A stretch of DNA of 37,570 nucleotides from an uncultured Ruminococcus sp. (GCA_902787365.1 CADAGC010000011.1:1-37570), one strand, 5' to 3'. Positions 8,167-16,425 are shown, counted from the first letter of the stretch. Numbers and translations: made by a program. The notes: a model not told the origin generated them from the letters alone.

Positions 8167-9936
8167 ATGTCGAACGCACGCACAAAGACCCTTGCTTTCA
8201 TAGCAGGGACTGTGATGATGACAATGCCCTTTGCAGGGCTTTATACTGCGGCGTCTGCCGAGCGTGATGAGGGGAATATCGTTACCGTGAATATACCGCT
8301 TAATGCGCAGTCGGGCGCTCTGCTTGACAGAAAGGGCAGAGTGCTGTCTTATGACAAGCAATCGGGCGTGGTCTGCCTGCTGCCGCAGCTTTTCTATTCA
8401 GATGAGGCGGTGAACTCGGCATTGAGCAGTCTTTTGGCGGCTGACAAGAGCCTTGCAGAGCGCTTTGCCCTGCCCGTGTCTGCCGAGGGCGAGCAGACGG
8501 GGAGTGATGAGGAGATGTCGCTTCTTCGCACAGTTACAGGACTTGAAAAGGGCAGCCCTGCCGAGCTTCTCGGGCGGCTGTATGATGTTTTCGGGATAAA
8601 GAGAAAAGACGACAGCGCCTATGAAATTGCCTGCATTCGGTATGCGGCGTTTCTGTGTAATGAGGATATGTTCACTCTTTCGCAAAGCCCCTCGGCGGCG
8701 CTTTATGAGCGTGCGCAGAGCATAGCGCAGAGCGAGCCTTTTGTGATTGCCGACAGCCGCTATACAAGAAAGTATAACAAGACCGACGGGCAGGTCGCCG
8801 CACCGCACCTGCTGACCGAGTGCGAGGGGCAGCTCGGCTTATCGGGCAGCGAGGGCTATGAAAAGCGAAGTTTTCGTGTGTATAACGGCGCATACACCGA
8901 GCGTGAGAGGTCGGGTATCGCCCCTGAAAACGGGCAGGATATACGCCTTACCATTGACCGTGATATGCAGCTTGCCGCCCAGTCGCTTATAAAGGATAAG
9001 ATTGCGCAGGGCAAATGCTCGGCAGGCTCGGTGTGCGTTGTCAGCTGCAAGACAGGCGGCATACTCTGTTCTGCCTCTGCGCCGGATTTTGACCCCGGCA
9101 GGCTGAGTAAAGATTATGAAAAGCTCTCTCAGGCGCAGGATACGCCGCTTTTTGACCGCACGCTTATGGGACTTTACCGCCCCGGCTCTGCTATGAAGAC
9201 GATAACCGCCCTTGCCGCTATTGACACAAAGGCGATAGACGGCGACACCTACCTTTGGTGCGGCAGGTGGTATCCGCTGGGCGACACCACATTTTCCTGC
9301 CTTTACTATCACGGCTATGAGAGCGTGCAGACGGCGCTGAGAGACTCCTGCAACGTCTTTTTCTACAAGTGCTCACAGATGCTCGGCATTGACACATTGA
9401 GCGAATATCAGCGCAAAATGGGGCTTGGCAAAAGCGCCGATATACCCCTTGAAAACGCCGCAGGCAGGGTAGTGACGAAAAAGAGTGTCAATGACCTCGG
9501 CATAGCGTGGAGTGAGGGGCTGCTCTTGCAGTCTGCCATAGGCCAGTCGGAAACAGCCGTAACGCCCCTGCAAATGGCGGCGTGGGCGCAGATAATAGCA
9601 AACGGCGGCGCACTAAAACCGCTTACCCTCATAGCAGGGGAGACTAAGGACAGAAAGCGCATTATCGACAACGACTACGCCTTTTCGCAGGTGAGGGCAG
9701 GAATGGAACTTGCGGCGGACAACATTTACGGCGAGGCAAGCTTATCATCTCTGCCCCGCAAGGCCGCCATAAAGACGGGCACCCCCGAAACAGGCCACGG
9801 CTACAACAGCACGGTGATAGGCTTCTACCCCACAGACAAGCCCGAGATAGCCTTTGCTGTAGTTCTGGAGGACAGCGAGAGCGCATACGAGCTTGTAAGA
9901 CCGCTTCTGGAGGAGTGGGATTCGTTAAACAGGTAA
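8167..9936 (+). CDS. Class B penicillin-binding protein (transpeptidase)
   Basis: A 589-aa D,D-transpeptidase that cross-links peptidoglycan on the outer face of the membrane and is a beta-lactam target. One N-terminal signal anchor (about 8-31) is followed by a non-catalytic N-terminal region with the usual LDRKGRVL, then the penicillin-binding domain. Its three active-site motifs are SAMK (Ser341-Lys344), SCN (394-396) and KTG (536-538). It has no transglycosylase domain or PASTA repeats, so it resembles PbpA/PBP2-type enzymes. AAAGGAG precedes the ATG. No rodA/ftsW partner is adjacent. The last codons and stop (GTTAAACAGGTAA) closely resemble the repeat that follows (GTTAACAGGTAA), so the 3' end may have been reshaped by it. 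Confidence 0.93.
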   Translation: MSNARTKTLAFIAGTVMMTMPFAGLYTAASAERDEGNIVTVNIPLNAQSGALLDRKGRVLSYDKQSGVVCLLPQLFYSDEAVNSALSSLLAADKSLAERFALPVSAEGEQTGSDEEMSLLRTVTGLEKGSPAELLGRLYDVFGIKRKDDSAYEIACIRYAAFLCNEDMFTLSQSPSAALYERAQSIAQSEPFVIADSRYTRKYNKTDGQVAAPHLLTECEGQLGLSGSEGYEKRSFRVYNGAYTERERSGIAPENGQDIRLTIDRDMQLAAQSLIKDKIAQGKCSAGSVCVVSCKTGGILCSASAPDFDPGRLSKDYEKLSQAQDTPLFDRTLMGLYRPGSAMKTITALAAIDTKAIDGDTYLWCGRWYPLGDTTFSCLYYHGYESVQTALRDSCNVFFYKCSQMLGIDTLSEYQRKMGLGKSADIPLENAAGRVVTKKSVNDLGIAWSEGLLLQSAIGQSETAVTPLQMAAWAQIIANGGALKPLTLIAGETKDRKRIIDNDYAFSQVRAGMELAADNIYGEASLSSLPRKAAIKTGTPETGHGYNSTVIGFYPTDKPEIAFAVVLEDSESAYELVRPLLEEWDSLNR

Positions 9937-9945
9937 TAGTTAACA

Positions 9946-10003
9946 GTTAACAGGTAACAGTTGAGGTATCGGCGCATAGCGCCGATGATATGCCCATTCG
10001 GGC
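9946..10003. repeat. Dispersed mosaic palindromic element, copy C
   Basis: GTTAACAGGTAACAGTTGAG then GTATCGGCGC..GCGCCGAT (perfect 8-bp hairpin 9968-9986) and GCCCATTCGGGC (9992-10003). The same order and nearly the same sequence recurs at 24725-24782. The right limit is unclear and may extend to about 10070. Confidence 0.8.
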
Positions 10004-10277
10004 TTTGATCCCTACGAATTCGCCTGAATAAACAATTATCGCCGCCTGATCGGGCGTGATGTTTTCTTGTCTTTTACCTCTCACCCCTTGCCCTAATTAC
10101 GGCTAAAATATTAACAAAAATGAATTTTGGTGTATATGACATATAGAGGGGCATTCTTCTGTATATTTTCCCATATCTTAATAATATGGTAACAAATCTA
10201 AATTGTGCAATATACACAAGAAAAGTTTATCATTTCAATGCAAGGCTACAAAATTACTTTTTTGGCTTTTTTTTGCT
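10004..10277. other. Intergenic AT-rich stretch, no gene seen
   Basis: Sequence between copy C and the promoter of the MinD-like gene. It includes several A/T runs and no plausible ORF with a ribosome binding site. No strong terminator for the PBP gene was found here. Confidence 0.6.
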
Positions 10278-10305
10278 TTGACTTTTTTTAGAAATGTGGT
10301 AAAAT
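10278..10305 (+). promoter_or_regulatory. Promoter of the minD-like / mgsA operon
   Basis: TTGACT (10278-10283), 16-bp spacer, TAAAAT (10300-10305). This gives a leader of about 115 nt before the MinD-like start. Confidence 0.6.
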
Positions 10306-10426
10306 AGAATAGTAATCTAAACTTATTATCATCTCCCCTTGCGCCCTTAATGGGTGTGCAGGCTGTAAGCTGTCTGTTGTATCTGACGGGGCTGGTGGTT
10401 CCATATCGAAAGGAGAACATAAGTCT

Positions 10427-11173
10427 ATGGGAAATAAATCCACGATAATTGCAGTTACTTCCGGTAAGGGCGGTACGGGCAAGTCATCTATAAGTGCCTG
10501 CCTCGGTTATGCGCTTGCAAAGCAGGGTAACAGAACTCTTATAATCGAGCTCGACTTCGGTTTAAGATGTATGGATATCATGCTCGGTATGCAGGGCGCT
10601 ATACCCTATGACCTCGGTGATGTTATCGAGGGCACCTGCGATGTATATAAGGCAACCACTACGGTAAAGCTCGCATCGAACTTAAGCGTTCTTTGCGCAC
10701 CCTCTGACCCATTCGTTCAGTTAAAGGCTGAGGATATCGAGAAGATAACCTCTGAGATGAGAAAATACTTCGAGTACATAATCATAGATACCTCGGCAGG
10801 TATCAACGGCTCGGTATTTGATATAGTTACAAACTCTGACCTTATCCTTATAGTTACAACGCCCGACCCTGTATGCGTGCGTGATGCTCGGATGATGAGT
10901 GACGAGTTCTACAAGAGAGGCAACCAGAAGCAGAGGCTTCTTATCAACAAGGCCAGCAAGAGGATATTTGAGTTTGACAACATTGACGACCTCGATGCTA
11001 TTATCGACACGGTAGGCGTTCAGCTCTTAGGCGTTATCCCCGAAGACAGCGCTATACCGATAGCTACAGGCAAGGGCGCACCGCTCTCGTCAAGCTCTAT
11101 GGGCTTCCTTGCATTCTCGGCTATATCGAGAAGGATCAAGGGCGAGCACATTCCGCTTTCGATCAAGGCTTAA
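10427..11173 (+). CDS. MinD/ParA-superfamily P-loop ATPase
   Basis: A 248-aa SIMIBI-class ATPase. It carries the deviant Walker A KGGTGKSS (14-21, with the signature second lysine), LIIELDFGLRCMDIMLG (switch I/A' region) and the YIIIDTSAGI Walker B. It aligns in style with MinD, which places the division site. However, minC and minE are not adjacent and the C-terminus (RRIKGEHIPLSIKA) lacks the usual membrane-targeting amphipathic helix, so a cytosolic positioning ATPase is as likely as true MinD. AAAGGAG lies 9 nt before ATG. Methylglyoxal synthase follows after 35 nt in the same transcript. Confidence 0.85.
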   Translation: MGNKSTIIAVTSGKGGTGKSSISACLGYALAKQGNRTLIIELDFGLRCMDIMLGMQGAIPYDLGDVIEGTCDVYKATTTVKLASNLSVLCAPSDPFVQLKAEDIEKITSEMRKYFEYIIIDTSAGINGSVFDIVTNSDLILIVTTPDPVCVRDARMMSDEFYKRGNQKQRLLINKASKRIFEFDNIDDLDAIIDTVGVQLLGVIPEDSAIPIATGKGAPLSSSSMGFLAFSAISRRIKGEHIPLSIKA

Positions 11174-11208
11174 CCTGAATAAAATCCGATTAACTGGGGG
11201 GAACACAG

Positions 11209-11613
11209 ATGAACATTGCTTTGATAGCTCACGACTCCAAAAAAGAACTGATGGTGCAGTTCTGCATAGCATACTGCGGCGTGCTCAGCAGGCACAATCT
11301 TTGTGCTACCGGCTCGACGGGCAAGCTTGTGGGGGAGGCGACAGGGCTTAAGATACAGCGCTACCTCAGCGGCTCACAGGGCGGCGACCAGCAGATAGCT
11401 TCAAGGATATCCTGCAACGAGATAGACCTTCTGCTGTTTTTCAGAGACCCTATTTCCGCAGGCATACACGAACCGAATGACATGAATCTCTTAAGACTTT
11501 GCGATGTTCACAACATTCCCGTTGCAACGAATATCGCAACAGCTGAGGCTCTTATCCACGCCCTTGAACGTGGCGACCTTGACTGGAGAGATATCGTTAA
11601 TCCCACAAGATAA
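11209..11613 (+). CDS. mgsA: Methylglyoxal synthase
   Basis: A 134-aa cytosolic enzyme that converts dihydroxyacetone phosphate to methylglyoxal plus phosphate, a bypass relieving phosphosugar build-up. The sequence shows [12 protein letters not shown], the phosphate-binding ATGSTGKL, the [11 protein letters not shown] segment, the DLLLFFRDP strand with its acidic residues, and [13 protein letters not shown]. Length is close to the usual 130-150 aa. GGGGGG precedes the ATG. It is second in an operon with the MinD-like gene and is followed by a strong terminator. Identification is secure. Confidence 0.95.
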   Translation: MNIALIAHDSKKELMVQFCIAYCGVLSRHNLCATGSTGKLVGEATGLKIQRYLSGSQGGDQQIASRISCNEIDLLLFFRDPISAGIHEPNDMNLLRLCDVHNIPVATNIATAEALIHALERGDLDWRDIVNPTR

Positions 11614-11626
11614 GCTGATAATACAT

Positions 11627-11652
11627 ACCCTCCGTTATGCGGAGGGTTTTTT
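11627..11652 (+). terminator. Terminator of mgsA
   Basis: Perfect 8-bp stem ACCCTCCG/CGGAGGGT with a 5-nt loop, followed by TTTTTT. Confidence 0.92.
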
Positions 11653-11660
11653 ATGCTTTG

Positions 11661-11689
11661 TTGACAAAAGCCGCAAAGTGGCGTATAAT
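11661..11689 (+). promoter_or_regulatory. Consensus sigma-A promoter of the thrB operon
   Basis: TTGACA (11661-11666), 17-bp spacer, TATAAT (11684-11689): full consensus. Start predicted at about 11696. Confidence 0.92.
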
Positions 11690-11694
11690 AAGTA

Positions 11695-11735
11695 TTGGTG
11701 CTCGGCCGCACGGGTCAAATACCGCCGAGCACCAA
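11695..11735 (+). promoter_or_regulatory. 12-bp stem-loop at the extreme 5' end of the thrB operon mRNA
   Basis: TTGGTGCTCGGC (11695-11706) pairs perfectly with GCCGAGCACCAA (11724-11735), with a 17-nt loop. It begins at the predicted transcript start. As RNA it would cap the message; as DNA it could be an operator. There is no T-run, so it is not a terminator. Confidence 0.7.
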
Positions 11736-11757
11736 CTTCTATCAAGGAGTGAAATTT

Positions 11758-12375
11758 ATGAAAACATCAATTATCAGAAAGATCCTGCTCGAACGGCTGT
11801 CTTATTGCTCAAAGGGGGCATTTGAGGCGGCAGTCGAGCCGAATATACCGCCAAAGCAAGCAGAGCGGATAAAAAAGGCCTTTAAAATAACAGACGAAAC
11901 TATTCTCGGCATCATCGACACCTCGCTTTTCTCACGGGGAAAGAACGGGCTGGTGTTTACCGACAAGGGCGTGTATTTTCTTGACGTGCTTGCAAATATC
12001 AAGTATCGCCGCTATATAGATGACTGGCGTGCGGGGGAGGACACGGCGTTTGACTCGCTGGGCATAAAGCCCGATAACGCCCTGATTGACACTTTCGCCG
12101 TTACCTCGCTTATTGATGCGATAGTGACGGAGCTTGCAAAGCTGCCGCAGGAGGTTGAAGAGCCTAAAGAGGAAGAGCCGAAAGAAGAGGAGCCTATCGA
12201 AAAGCCCGCACCTAAGCCCGAGGGAATAGAAACTCACGAGCCGCTTAAAGTTGCCGAGGAAACCGATGAAGAGGACGAGGAAGAGGACGATGAAGACGAC
12301 GACGATGACGACGTCGGGCTGCTTGACCTGTTCGGCGTGATACTTGACGTAACATCTGACCCAAGTGAAGAATAA
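11758..12375 (+). CDS. Unknown protein with N-terminal bPH-like segment and very acidic tail
   Basis: A 205-aa cytosolic-looking protein with no signal or membrane helix. Residues about 55-85 (RGKNGLVFTDKGVYFLD) resemble the strand-turn pattern of bacterial PH-like domains, where such a GKNGL..FTDKG motif is common; this is a weak match by eye. Residues about 130-190 are a low-complexity Glu/Pro then Glu/Asp tract (long acidic run near 170-187), ending in a hydrophobic GLLDLFGVILDV. The frame is open upstream, but the ATG at 11758 has AAGGAG and lies beyond the 5' hairpin. It is first in the operon, 19 nt before thrB. Function unknown. Confidence 0.8.
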   Translation: MKTSIIRKILLERLSYCSKGAFEAAVEPNIPPKQAERIKKAFKITDETILGIIDTSLFSRGKNGLVFTDKGVYFLDVLANIKYRRYIDDWRAGEDTAFDSLGIKPDNALIDTFAVTSLIDAIVTELAKLPQEVEEPKEEEPKEEEPIEKPAPKPEGIETHEPLKVAEETDEEDEEEDDEDDDDDDVGLLDLFGVILDVTSDPSEE

Positions 12376-12394
12376 AGAATAAGGAGACATAAAA

Positions 12395-13282
12395 ATGATA
12401 AAACTGCAAATACCCGCAACGAGTGCAAACTTAGGTGCAGGCTTTGATGCGCTGGGGCTTGCCCTGTCGTTTTACAATACGGCAGAAATGGAAGAGAACG
12501 ACGTGATCGACATAAAGAGCCTTGACGATACCCCCGTGCCCGAGGACGAGAAAAACCTTATCTACATATCGGCAAAGGACTTATACGAGGTCTGCGGCAA
12601 AAATCTTCACGGCCTGACGCTCAGGCAGACTAATGCTATTCCTATGGCGAGGGGCTTGGGCTCATCATCTGCCTGCATAATCGCAGGGCTTGTGGGGGCT
12701 AACAAGATGCTGGGCGAGCCGCTTACAAAAGACGACCTTGTAGACCTTGCCGCACAGATAGAGGGGCACCCTGACAACACAGCCCCTGCGCTTTTGGGCG
12801 GCATAGTTACGGCGGTGTTTGACGGCAGGAAAGTTCATTGGGTAAAGCAGGAGGTCTACACAAGGCTAAAATTCGCAGCGATTATTCCCGACTTTGAACT
12901 TAAGACCGAAAAGGCTCGTGCCTGCCTGCCAAAAGAGGTATCGCACAGGGACGCTGTTTATAATCTTTCCCGTGCGGCACTTTTCTCGGCGTCGCTGCTA
13001 ACGGGCAAGTTTGAGAACCTGAAGACTGCCGTTGATGACAGGCTGCACCAGCCCTACAGAATGGAGCTTATACCGAACGTTAAAGAGGTGTTCGACATCG
13101 CTTACACCCACGGCGCATACGCAGCATACATTTCGGGCGCAGGGCCGACAGTCATGGCGATAGCTGACGAGAGCAACACATTTTTTGCGGGCAAGCTGCA
13201 ATTCTCGCTTGAAAACGCAGGCCTCGGCGGCTGGAGAGTACACGAGCTGAACATTGACAATGAGGGTACAAAGCTGCTATGA
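12395..13282 (+). CDS. thrB: Homoserine kinase
   Basis: A 295-aa GHMP-family kinase that phosphorylates L-homoserine, the penultimate step to threonine. Seen: the N-terminal motif IPATSANLGAGFDALG, the ATP-loop PMARGLGSSSAC (about 83-94), EGHPDNTAPALLGG, and the C-terminal motif ISGAGPTVMAI. Size is normal for the family. AAGGAG precedes the ATG. The stop overlaps the next gene's start by 4 nt (ATGA), so the two are translationally coupled. Threonine synthase and homoserine dehydrogenase are not in the window. Confidence 0.96.
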   Translation: MIKLQIPATSANLGAGFDALGLALSFYNTAEMEENDVIDIKSLDDTPVPEDEKNLIYISAKDLYEVCGKNLHGLTLRQTNAIPMARGLGSSSACIIAGLVGANKMLGEPLTKDDLVDLAAQIEGHPDNTAPALLGGIVTAVFDGRKVHWVKQEVYTRLKFAAIIPDFELKTEKARACLPKEVSHRDAVYNLSRAALFSASLLTGKFENLKTAVDDRLHQPYRMELIPNVKEVFDIAYTHGAYAAYISGAGPTVMAIADESNTFFAGKLQFSLENAGLGGWRVHELNIDNEGTKLL

Positions 13283-14469
13283 AACGTCAAAAGCTGACCA
13301 TACTTGTGCCTGCGATGCTTGATGATACATTTGAGCTGCTGCGGGCGGCGTTTGCATCGTGTGATGTTCGGGTGGTCCTTTTAAAAAACACGAAGGACAT
13401 CATTAACACAGGGCTTGAATATGTACACAACGATATGTGCTGTCCTTTAGTGCTTATAGTGGGGCAGCTTGTTCAGGCTTTGCGCTCTGGCAGGTATGAC
13501 CCGGAGCACACGGCGTTTCTCTGCGCACAGGCGGGGGATTCGTGCAGGGGGTCAAACTACATACCCCTTATACGCAAAGCAGTAAAGAAAGCGGGCTTTG
13601 ACATACCCGTGCTTTCGCTCAACTTCCTTGATATGGAGGAGGGGGCACGCTTTGACATAACGCCTGAGTTTTTGCTAAAAGCCATGGCAGCGGTGATGTA
13701 TTCTGACATACTGATGATGATAAGAAACCAGCTGCGCCCATATGAGCTTTCCCAGGGCATGACGCAGGCTGTGTATGACAGGTGGATAAAGCGCTTAAAG
13801 CGTGAGATATTTGCAGGGCGCTCGCTTATGTCATACAAAAGAAACTTTGAGCGCATATGCTGTGACTTTGAGGCAATTCCGACAAGCGGCGAGCCAAAGC
13901 GGCGGGTAGGCTTTGCGGGCGAGCTTTACATGAAATACTGCGCCATCGGCAACAGGCACCTGCTTGACTACTTTGAAAGCAGGGGCGCTGAGGTGCGTGT
14001 AAACGGCTTTTCCTGGTATGTGCTTTACTACATCGACAGTCATCTTTATGACGGTAATGCTGCTGTCACGGCGGGCTACAAGGCTGCGTCACGTGTGATA
14101 GAGGGTGTGCAGCGGCTTATGATCAAAACTCTGAGGGCGCACGGCTTTGAGTGCTTTGACAGCTTTACTGCTTTCAAACGCAATGCTCAGAGGTATATCC
14201 CGTGTGGGTGCACTACGGGTGACGGCTGGCTTATAGGGGCTGAGATAGTCAATCATGCTTTGTGCAAAACAAATGATGTGGCTGCTCTTGAGCCCTTTGG
14301 CTGTATGCCCAACCACGTCTGCGGGCGTGGGCTTTACAGCTCGTTCCAGCGGCGGCTGAGTGAGTTTGATATGCGCATTGTGGGGCTTGATTTTGACAGC
14401 TCTGGCAGCGATGTCAACATTTACAACCGTGCGCAGATGCTTTTAATGGAACACATTGACAATGCATAA
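13279..14469 (+). CDS. 2-Hydroxyacyl-CoA dehydratase / activase-related Fe-S protein
   Basis: A 396-aa protein resembling the C-terminal part of the large 'acyl-CoA dehydratase activase-related' proteins and the HgdB-like component of 2-hydroxyacyl-CoA dehydratases. Cys-containing motifs that could hold a [4Fe-4S] cluster are NDMCCPLVL, AFLCAQAGDSCRGSNY, YIPCGCTTGDGW and GCMPNHVCGRG. The ATPase activator (Walker-type ASKHA domain) fused in the large homologues is absent here and not adjacent, so this may be a stand-alone relative of unknown substrate. It is coupled to thrB by a 4-nt overlap. Its last residues DNA and stop come from GACAATGCATAA, which resembles the end of the repeat at 18563. 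Confidence 0.75.
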   Translation: MKRQKLTILVPAMLDDTFELLRAAFASCDVRVVLLKNTKDIINTGLEYVHNDMCCPLVLIVGQLVQALRSGRYDPEHTAFLCAQAGDSCRGSNYIPLIRKAVKKAGFDIPVLSLNFLDMEEGARFDITPEFLLKAMAAVMYSDILMMIRNQLRPYELSQGMTQAVYDRWIKRLKREIFAGRSLMSYKRNFERICCDFEAIPTSGEPKRRVGFAGELYMKYCAIGNRHLLDYFESRGAEVRVNGFSWYVLYYIDSHLYDGNAAVTAGYKAASRVIEGVQRLMIKTLRAHGFECFDSFTAFKRNAQRYIPCGCTTGDGWLIGAEIVNHALCKTNDVAALEPFGCMPNHVCGRGLYSSFQRRLSEFDMRIVGLDFDSSGSDVNIYNRAQMLLMEHIDNA

Positions 14470-14497
14470 TGTATTATACATTAAAAAGGGGGTTTTT

Positions 14498-15037
14498 ATG
14501 ACCATATACTTCACCCGTCACGGGGAAACAACAATGAACACGCTCGACCACATAAGCGGCGTGACCGACTGCGAGCTGACGGATATCGGCAGGCAGCAGG
14601 CGGGGGAGCTTGCGAAAAAATGCGCCGAGGCGGGGGATATTGACGTTATCATCGCATCTCCTCTAAAGCGTGCGCAGGAGACGGCAAAGGCTGTGTCGGA
14701 GCTTATAAACGTGCCTATAAAGACGGATATCCGCCTTACCGAGTGGGACTACGGCGAGTATGAGGACAAGCACCGCACCACCGAGGGCTTTGCGCAGGCA
14801 AAGCGTGAGTTCGGCGTGAAAATGAAAGGCGGCGGCGAGTCGCTCTTGCAGCTTGCACACAGGGTCTATTCCTGCATTGACGATATAAGGGCGACCTACC
14901 CCGACAAGACGGTGCTTTGCGTCTGCCACGGCGGTGTGTGCCGTATAGCCGAGACTTACTTTAACGATATGACCACCGAGCAGTTCTCGCATTTTTTTAT
15001 GGGCAACTGCGAGCTTAGAAAATATGAGACAGAATGA
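14498..15037 (+). CDS. Histidine phosphatase family protein (phosphoglycerate mutase-like)
   Basis: A 179-aa enzyme of the branch-2 histidine phosphatase superfamily. Catalytic RHGET (the His forms the phospho-enzyme) lies at about 7-11, a second Arg lies in SPLKRAQETA, Glu in LTEWDYGEYE, and the late His in CVCHGGVCR. Members include cofactor-dependent phosphoglycerate mutases, CobC-type phosphatases and broad-specificity phosphatases; length (about 180) fits phosphatases better than glycolytic GpmA. I chose the ATG at 14498, which has AAAGGGGG upstream; the longer frame would overlap the previous gene. It is last in the thrB operon. Confidence 0.88.
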   Translation: MTIYFTRHGETTMNTLDHISGVTDCELTDIGRQQAGELAKKCAEAGDIDVIIASPLKRAQETAKAVSELINVPIKTDIRLTEWDYGEYEDKHRTTEGFAQAKREFGVKMKGGGESLLQLAHRVYSCIDDIRATYPDKTVLCVCHGGVCRIAETYFNDMTTEQFSHFFMGNCELRKYETE

Positions 15038-15066
15038 CGGGTAAAAATGCCCGTCATTTCTTTTGT
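15033..15066 (+). terminator. Terminator of the thrB operon
   Basis: Perfect 9-bp stem AATGACGGG/CCCGTCATT (the stop codon TGA is inside the stem), 8-nt loop, then TTCTTTTG. Confidence 0.85.
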
Positions 15067-15109
15067 GTACTAAAATGCGTACTGCTGCTTGCTGTGCTGT
15101 GATGATCCA

Positions 15110-15139
15110 TTGACAAGTGCCTTTTAAATGGGGTATAAT
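15110..15139 (+). promoter_or_regulatory. Sigma-A promoter of the HAD phosphatase gene
   Basis: TTGACA (15110-15115), 18-bp spacer, TATAAT (15134-15139). Confidence 0.88.
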
Positions 15140-15181
15140 AACATAAAGATGTGAGTGATAAGTTGAAACGGAGGTATCATT

Positions 15182-16057
15182 ATGTCTGCTCAGAGAAAAA
15201 CCAAAGAAGACCGCCCCGTGCTGGCCGTGTGCTATGACTTTGACAAGACCCTCTCTCCCGATGATATGCAGGCGCAGGGCTATATTCAGGCTGTGTATGA
15301 CGGGGATATACCCTCATTCTGGAGCGAGTGCAACGAGCTTGCCGAGAAAAACGAAATGGACTCAAACCTTGCCTATATGTATAAAATGGTGAGCGAGGCA
15401 AGAGGCCGAATACTGCTAAACAAAAACAGCCTACACGAATACGGCGCAAAGGTAAGGCTCTTCCCCGGCGTTGAGGAATGGTTTGAGCGCATAAGAGCCT
15501 ACGGCGAGGCGCACGGCGTAATAGTCGAGCATTACATAATATCATCAGGCCTTAAGGAAATGATAGAGGGAACGTCTGTCGCAAGGGCAGGGGCGTTTGA
15601 AAAGATATATGCAAGCACGTTTATGTTTGACGATAAGGACGTGCCCGTGTGGCCTGCGCAGGTGATAAACTACACTAACAAAACGCAGTTCCTATTCCGC
15701 ATAAGCAAGGGCGTTTTAGATGTCAACGACTTCGGGGTGAATGATTATTTTGCCCCCGAGGATATAAGAGTTCCTTTTCGCAATATGGTGTATATCGGCG
15801 ACAGCGACACGGATATTCCCTGCATGAAGCTTGTAAACTCCTACGGCGGACATTCTATAGGCGTATTCAACAACGAAACGCAGGACAAGAGCAAGGTCTG
15901 CAAAATGCTCAATGACAACCGTATCAAGTATTTCGCCCCTGCCGATTATTCTGCCGAGGGCGAGCTTGATAAGCTTTTAATGGCGATAATAGATCGCACC
16001 GCCGCAAACGAAGCCCTTGAAGAGCGCTACTTTGCCTGCAAGGAGGCTGCAAGGTAA
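15182..16057 (+). CDS. HAD-superfamily phosphatase
   Basis: A 291-aa cytosolic hydrolase. HAD motif I is CYDFDKTLSPDD (nucleophile Asp19, acid/base Asp21), motif II lies around HYIISSGL, a Lys sits in the middle region, and motif IV is YIGDSDTDIPCM (about 200-210). A helical cap lies between motifs I and II (about 25-105). This type of HAD (about 280-300 aa, DFDKTLS..MQ) is widespread in gut Firmicutes and usually unassigned; the physiological phosphate ester cannot be predicted. GGAGGT precedes the ATG. Monocistronic, with its own promoter. No clear terminator follows; the next 370 bp are non-coding or tiny ORFs. Confidence 0.9.
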   Translation: MSAQRKTKEDRPVLAVCYDFDKTLSPDDMQAQGYIQAVYDGDIPSFWSECNELAEKNEMDSNLAYMYKMVSEARGRILLNKNSLHEYGAKVRLFPGVEEWFERIRAYGEAHGVIVEHYIISSGLKEMIEGTSVARAGAFEKIYASTFMFDDKDVPVWPAQVINYTNKTQFLFRISKGVLDVNDFGVNDYFAPEDIRVPFRNMVYIGDSDTDIPCMKLVNSYGGHSIGVFNNETQDKSKVCKMLNDNRIKYFAPADYSAEGELDKLLMAIIDRTAANEALEERYFACKEAAR

Positions 16058-16137
16058 GGGCTGCAAAAGGCGATTTCGATTATGTTTCTCAAAAAAGCTT
16101 TGGCAATAACATTTAACATTTAATTTACAGCTTTGAT

Positions 16138-16166
16138 TTGATTAATATATCATTATGTTGTAAAAT
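16138..16166 (+). promoter_or_regulatory. Possible promoter of the duplicated leader
   Basis: TTGATT (16138-16143), 17-bp spacer, TAAAAT (16161-16166) in an AT-rich stretch. Plausible but not consensus. Confidence 0.45.
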
Positions 16167-16200
16167 ATATTAAGTAGAATAAAAGCTAAATAATATACAT

Positions 16201-16385
16201 ATGCGAAATTTTTCGTATTGCTGCACCCGTTCGGGCGGCAGGGGGGTATTACTTATGAAAGCCCCGATAAAGAGCCTGCGGTCGTTAAGAGCAGGTGCGG
16301 CAGAAAAAGATAGATACGAAAATTTCGTGTTTTCTGCACCGATTTAAGCTTGATTGGGGTATTACTTATGAAGGCTTCAATAAGA
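16201..16385 (+). repeat. Imperfect tandem duplication including a translation start
   Basis: Two units, about 16201-16270 and 16315-16385, share a CGAAA..TTTCGT hairpin, CTGCACC, and then GGGGTATTACTTATGAARGC. The last block is a ribosome-binding-site-like G-run plus ATG and the first codons (MKAPI versus MKASI). The period is about 113 bp. The duplication carries both a leader and a start codon, so each unit could begin a small peptide. Confidence 0.7.
16255..16347 (+). CDS. Possible 30-aa peptide in the duplicated leader
   Basis: ATG at 16255 after GGGGGGTATTACTT opens a 30-codon frame (MKAPIKSLRS.. to ..FVFSAPI, TAA at 16345). It is Lys/Arg-rich at the start and hydrophobic at the end. 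It is supported only by the ribosome-binding-site-like sequence and by duplication of the same start in the next unit, where the peptide begins MKASIRHMIK. It may be a leader peptide or chance. Confidence 0.35.
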   Translation: MKAPIKSLRSLRAGAAEKDRYENFVFSAPI

Positions 16386-16425
16386 CATATGATCAAGTGC
16401 AGTTATGCGGAAAGAAGAGAGAAAC

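Noticed and set aside
8398..9886. Minus-strand frames of 66-157 codons opposite the PBP gene
   Set aside because: High-GC third positions of the PBP gene keep the opposite strand open; no ribosome binding sites and no recognisable domains.
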